Shown: piece by piece, positions 62,412-64,000 of the stretch
Layout: each line of letters opens with the position of its first letter
Numbering within the stretch: the stretch's first letter is position 1
Assembly (NCBI GenBank): GCA_963971305.1
Contig: OZ020306.1
Span: 63,771,022-63,835,021, forward strand
Source of the DNA: Arcuatula senhousia
Taxonomy: Eukaryota; Mollusca; Bivalvia; Mytilida; Mytilidae
Length of the DNA: 64,000 bases
Reading direction: 5' to 3'
The notes under the pieces: model-generated
What the model was told of the DNA's origin: nothing
The model's database searches: none
What the model saw: only the letters and a program-made list of their open reading frames with translations
Made by a program: the position numbers and the translations under genes

Positions 62412-62517
62412 TACAAGTTATAACTTGTATGAAAAAATCGTACAAGTAATTACTTGTATGATGGCATCATACAAGTTATAACCTGTACAAGCGCAGTTGT
62501 ACAAGTAATAACTTGTA
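62412..62517. repeat. Cluster of four 18-bp palindromes at 29-30-bp spacing
   Basis: TACAAGTTATAACTTGTA (62412-62429, perfect), TACAAGTAATTACTTGTA (62441-62458, perfect), TACAAGTTATAACCTGTA (62470-62487, one arm mismatch), TACAAGTAATAACTTGTA (62500-62517, centre mismatch). Start-to-start spacing is 29, 29 and 30 bp. The second spacer TGATGgCATCA is itself palindromic. Confidence 0.92.
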
Positions 62518-62529
62518 CGGAAATTTTTC

Positions 62530-64000
62530 ATGAAAAAACAATAATTTGTACAAGGGCTTAACTGTAAAATAATATAAGAAATATGTTCAAAAGCTAGGAA
62601 GCAACCTTACAATATGGTCTAATTGTATTTATTAATAAACTGTTGGAAAATAAACAGCTATTTTTTAAGAACAGTTTATAGATTAAAAGGTTTACTTGGC
62701 CATGAGAATATATCAGCTATTGTAAATAAATATTTAGTGTTAAGTACAAAGTTATTGAGTTATTTTAAGTCTATAAAATAAAGAAAAATATATTTTAAGC
62801 CAAATTACTTTTCAAGATTCACTTTTTAATATGTTGTTCTATGACTGTATAAATGTTGCAGCTTAGTCATACTTTATTTCTCATCTTGATATTGTTGTTG
62901 GAGTTTGCTCGCATTTCAGAAGATATCTTAGTATAGCTATTATGGATGAATTGATAAAAAATGAGTTTTTCACAAATTTGTTCCAAAATTCTATATCATT
63001 TTGGCTTGAATATAGCAAATTTTACAAGAAAATTTATCGCTCAAATTTATGGAAAATATGTAAAGTTACATCAATAGTGCTTTGAGATTAATATATTATC
63101 ATATGTACATGAATTTGTTAATGATAATTTTTGATAAAATTGATAATAAATAAAAAATGAATCTCATATCATTCCAATTCTGGAATGTAGTAGGCACACT
63201 TAGGTTTATTTTAGTACTTTTATCAGAAAGTGTTTTGCTTGACATTTGTTGTATTTTGGTTTGAGGTTTTAATTTTGTGGTAGCACAGTTATGTTTCGTA
63301 TTATCAAACTTTTGATGTTGCATTCTTTGTACAAAAATGGAATTCTAACGACCCAAATGGTTATATAATTGTTTACAAATACTTCTAATATTATTTCCTA
63401 ATTTTTTTTCTACTCTTGTTCAAAACTTTTCATCAATCACATTAAGTATGTTTTGACATCACAAATTAGTTTCTGGTTATAAATTGAGAAAAATAAACTG
63501 ATCATCTCCTTTTATGCTCAATTAAATAAACACAAGTTGTTATTTTGTACATTGTTGGTTGCAATTATAACGCAATTTTATGCGTCTTTTATATCGTTAA
63601 TCCATAGGGTACCCATTGAAACTTCAATGCACTTTTTATTGCACCGAATAAAATATGCATTGAGTAGTATGCAGACCGGGAGACCAATGTTTATGTTAGG
63701 GATTAAACGCGCGGTTGCCTTGTTGACACAACTATCAGGGGAAATATCATGTTTAATTAGCCAAATTAGTTAACATAATCATTTTATATTATTTTGTAAT
63801 ATTGCACTTGCAATTTGACGTGCATTGCGTTAACAAGCTTAAGTAGATTGTTATCACGTAGAATGATCTTTTTGTACGAACGACTGGTTTTATAAGCATC
63901 ACATTAGCATTTGGGGAAAATGTTAGTCAGATTGTATCGAGGATTGTATGGAGACCTGAAAAGTGATAATAATTCAAGATTCAAGGGCAAAATGCAAAGA
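62530..64000. other. AT-rich stretch to the window end
   Basis: No conserved exon or element seen; the frame at 63537-63773 has no recognisable domain. Confidence 0.4.

Overview
The window is nuclear DNA of an animal and very probably of a marine bivalve mollusc. It is AT-rich, its genes have many short exons and long introns with GT..AG borders, and it is full of dispersed repeats of the kind common in molluscs: families ending in GC-rich hairpins, a tRNA-headed SINE, a ZMYM1-like hAT element and LINE remnants. Mussel is my best guess, but no species marker is visible. Nothing prokaryotic or viral was recognised.

Two complete, conserved genes are present and point away from each other. PHAF1 (C16orf70/UPF0183, phagosome assembly factor 1, autophagy) runs on the minus strand from 31470 to 5236. 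I resolved all 14 coding exons, which join in frame to a 419-residue protein. Intron 6 is a GC-AG intron. CBFB (core-binding factor beta, the RUNX partner) runs on the plus strand from 37441 to 48844 with five coding exons and a 188-residue protein. A candidate alternative 3-prime exon lies at 53581, and a weaker one at 62233. The two genes are also neighbours on human chromosome 16q22.1, so this looks like old bilaterian microsynteny, here in head-to-head orientation.

Layout: 1-715 dispersed repeat; 716-5235 downstream flank of PHAF1 with a 24-bp minisatellite and a 78-bp triplicate; 5236-31470 PHAF1, whose 11.8-kb intron 3 carries two long hairpin-ended repeats, one nested in another repeat, plus foldback elements; 31471-37440 intergenic, with LINE remnants, tRNA-like relics, a 280-bp duplication and a CBFB promoter with three perfect CArG boxes; 37441-48844 CBFB, whose intron 2 holds a hAT copy with a SINE inside it; 48845-64000 downstream, with tandem duplications, a hairpin-bounded element built of 182-bp repeats (59585-60893) and a cluster of four 18-bp palindromes (62412-62517).

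The most distinctive theme is decayed tandem copies of exon edges beside the live exons: PHAF1 exon 12 donor end (three copies), PHAF1 exon 13 (two decayed copies) and CBFB exon 3 acceptor end (one decayed copy). I found no wholly new system. The unusual signals are the exon-edge duplications, the CArG cluster, the palindrome cluster and the hairpin-ended repeats.
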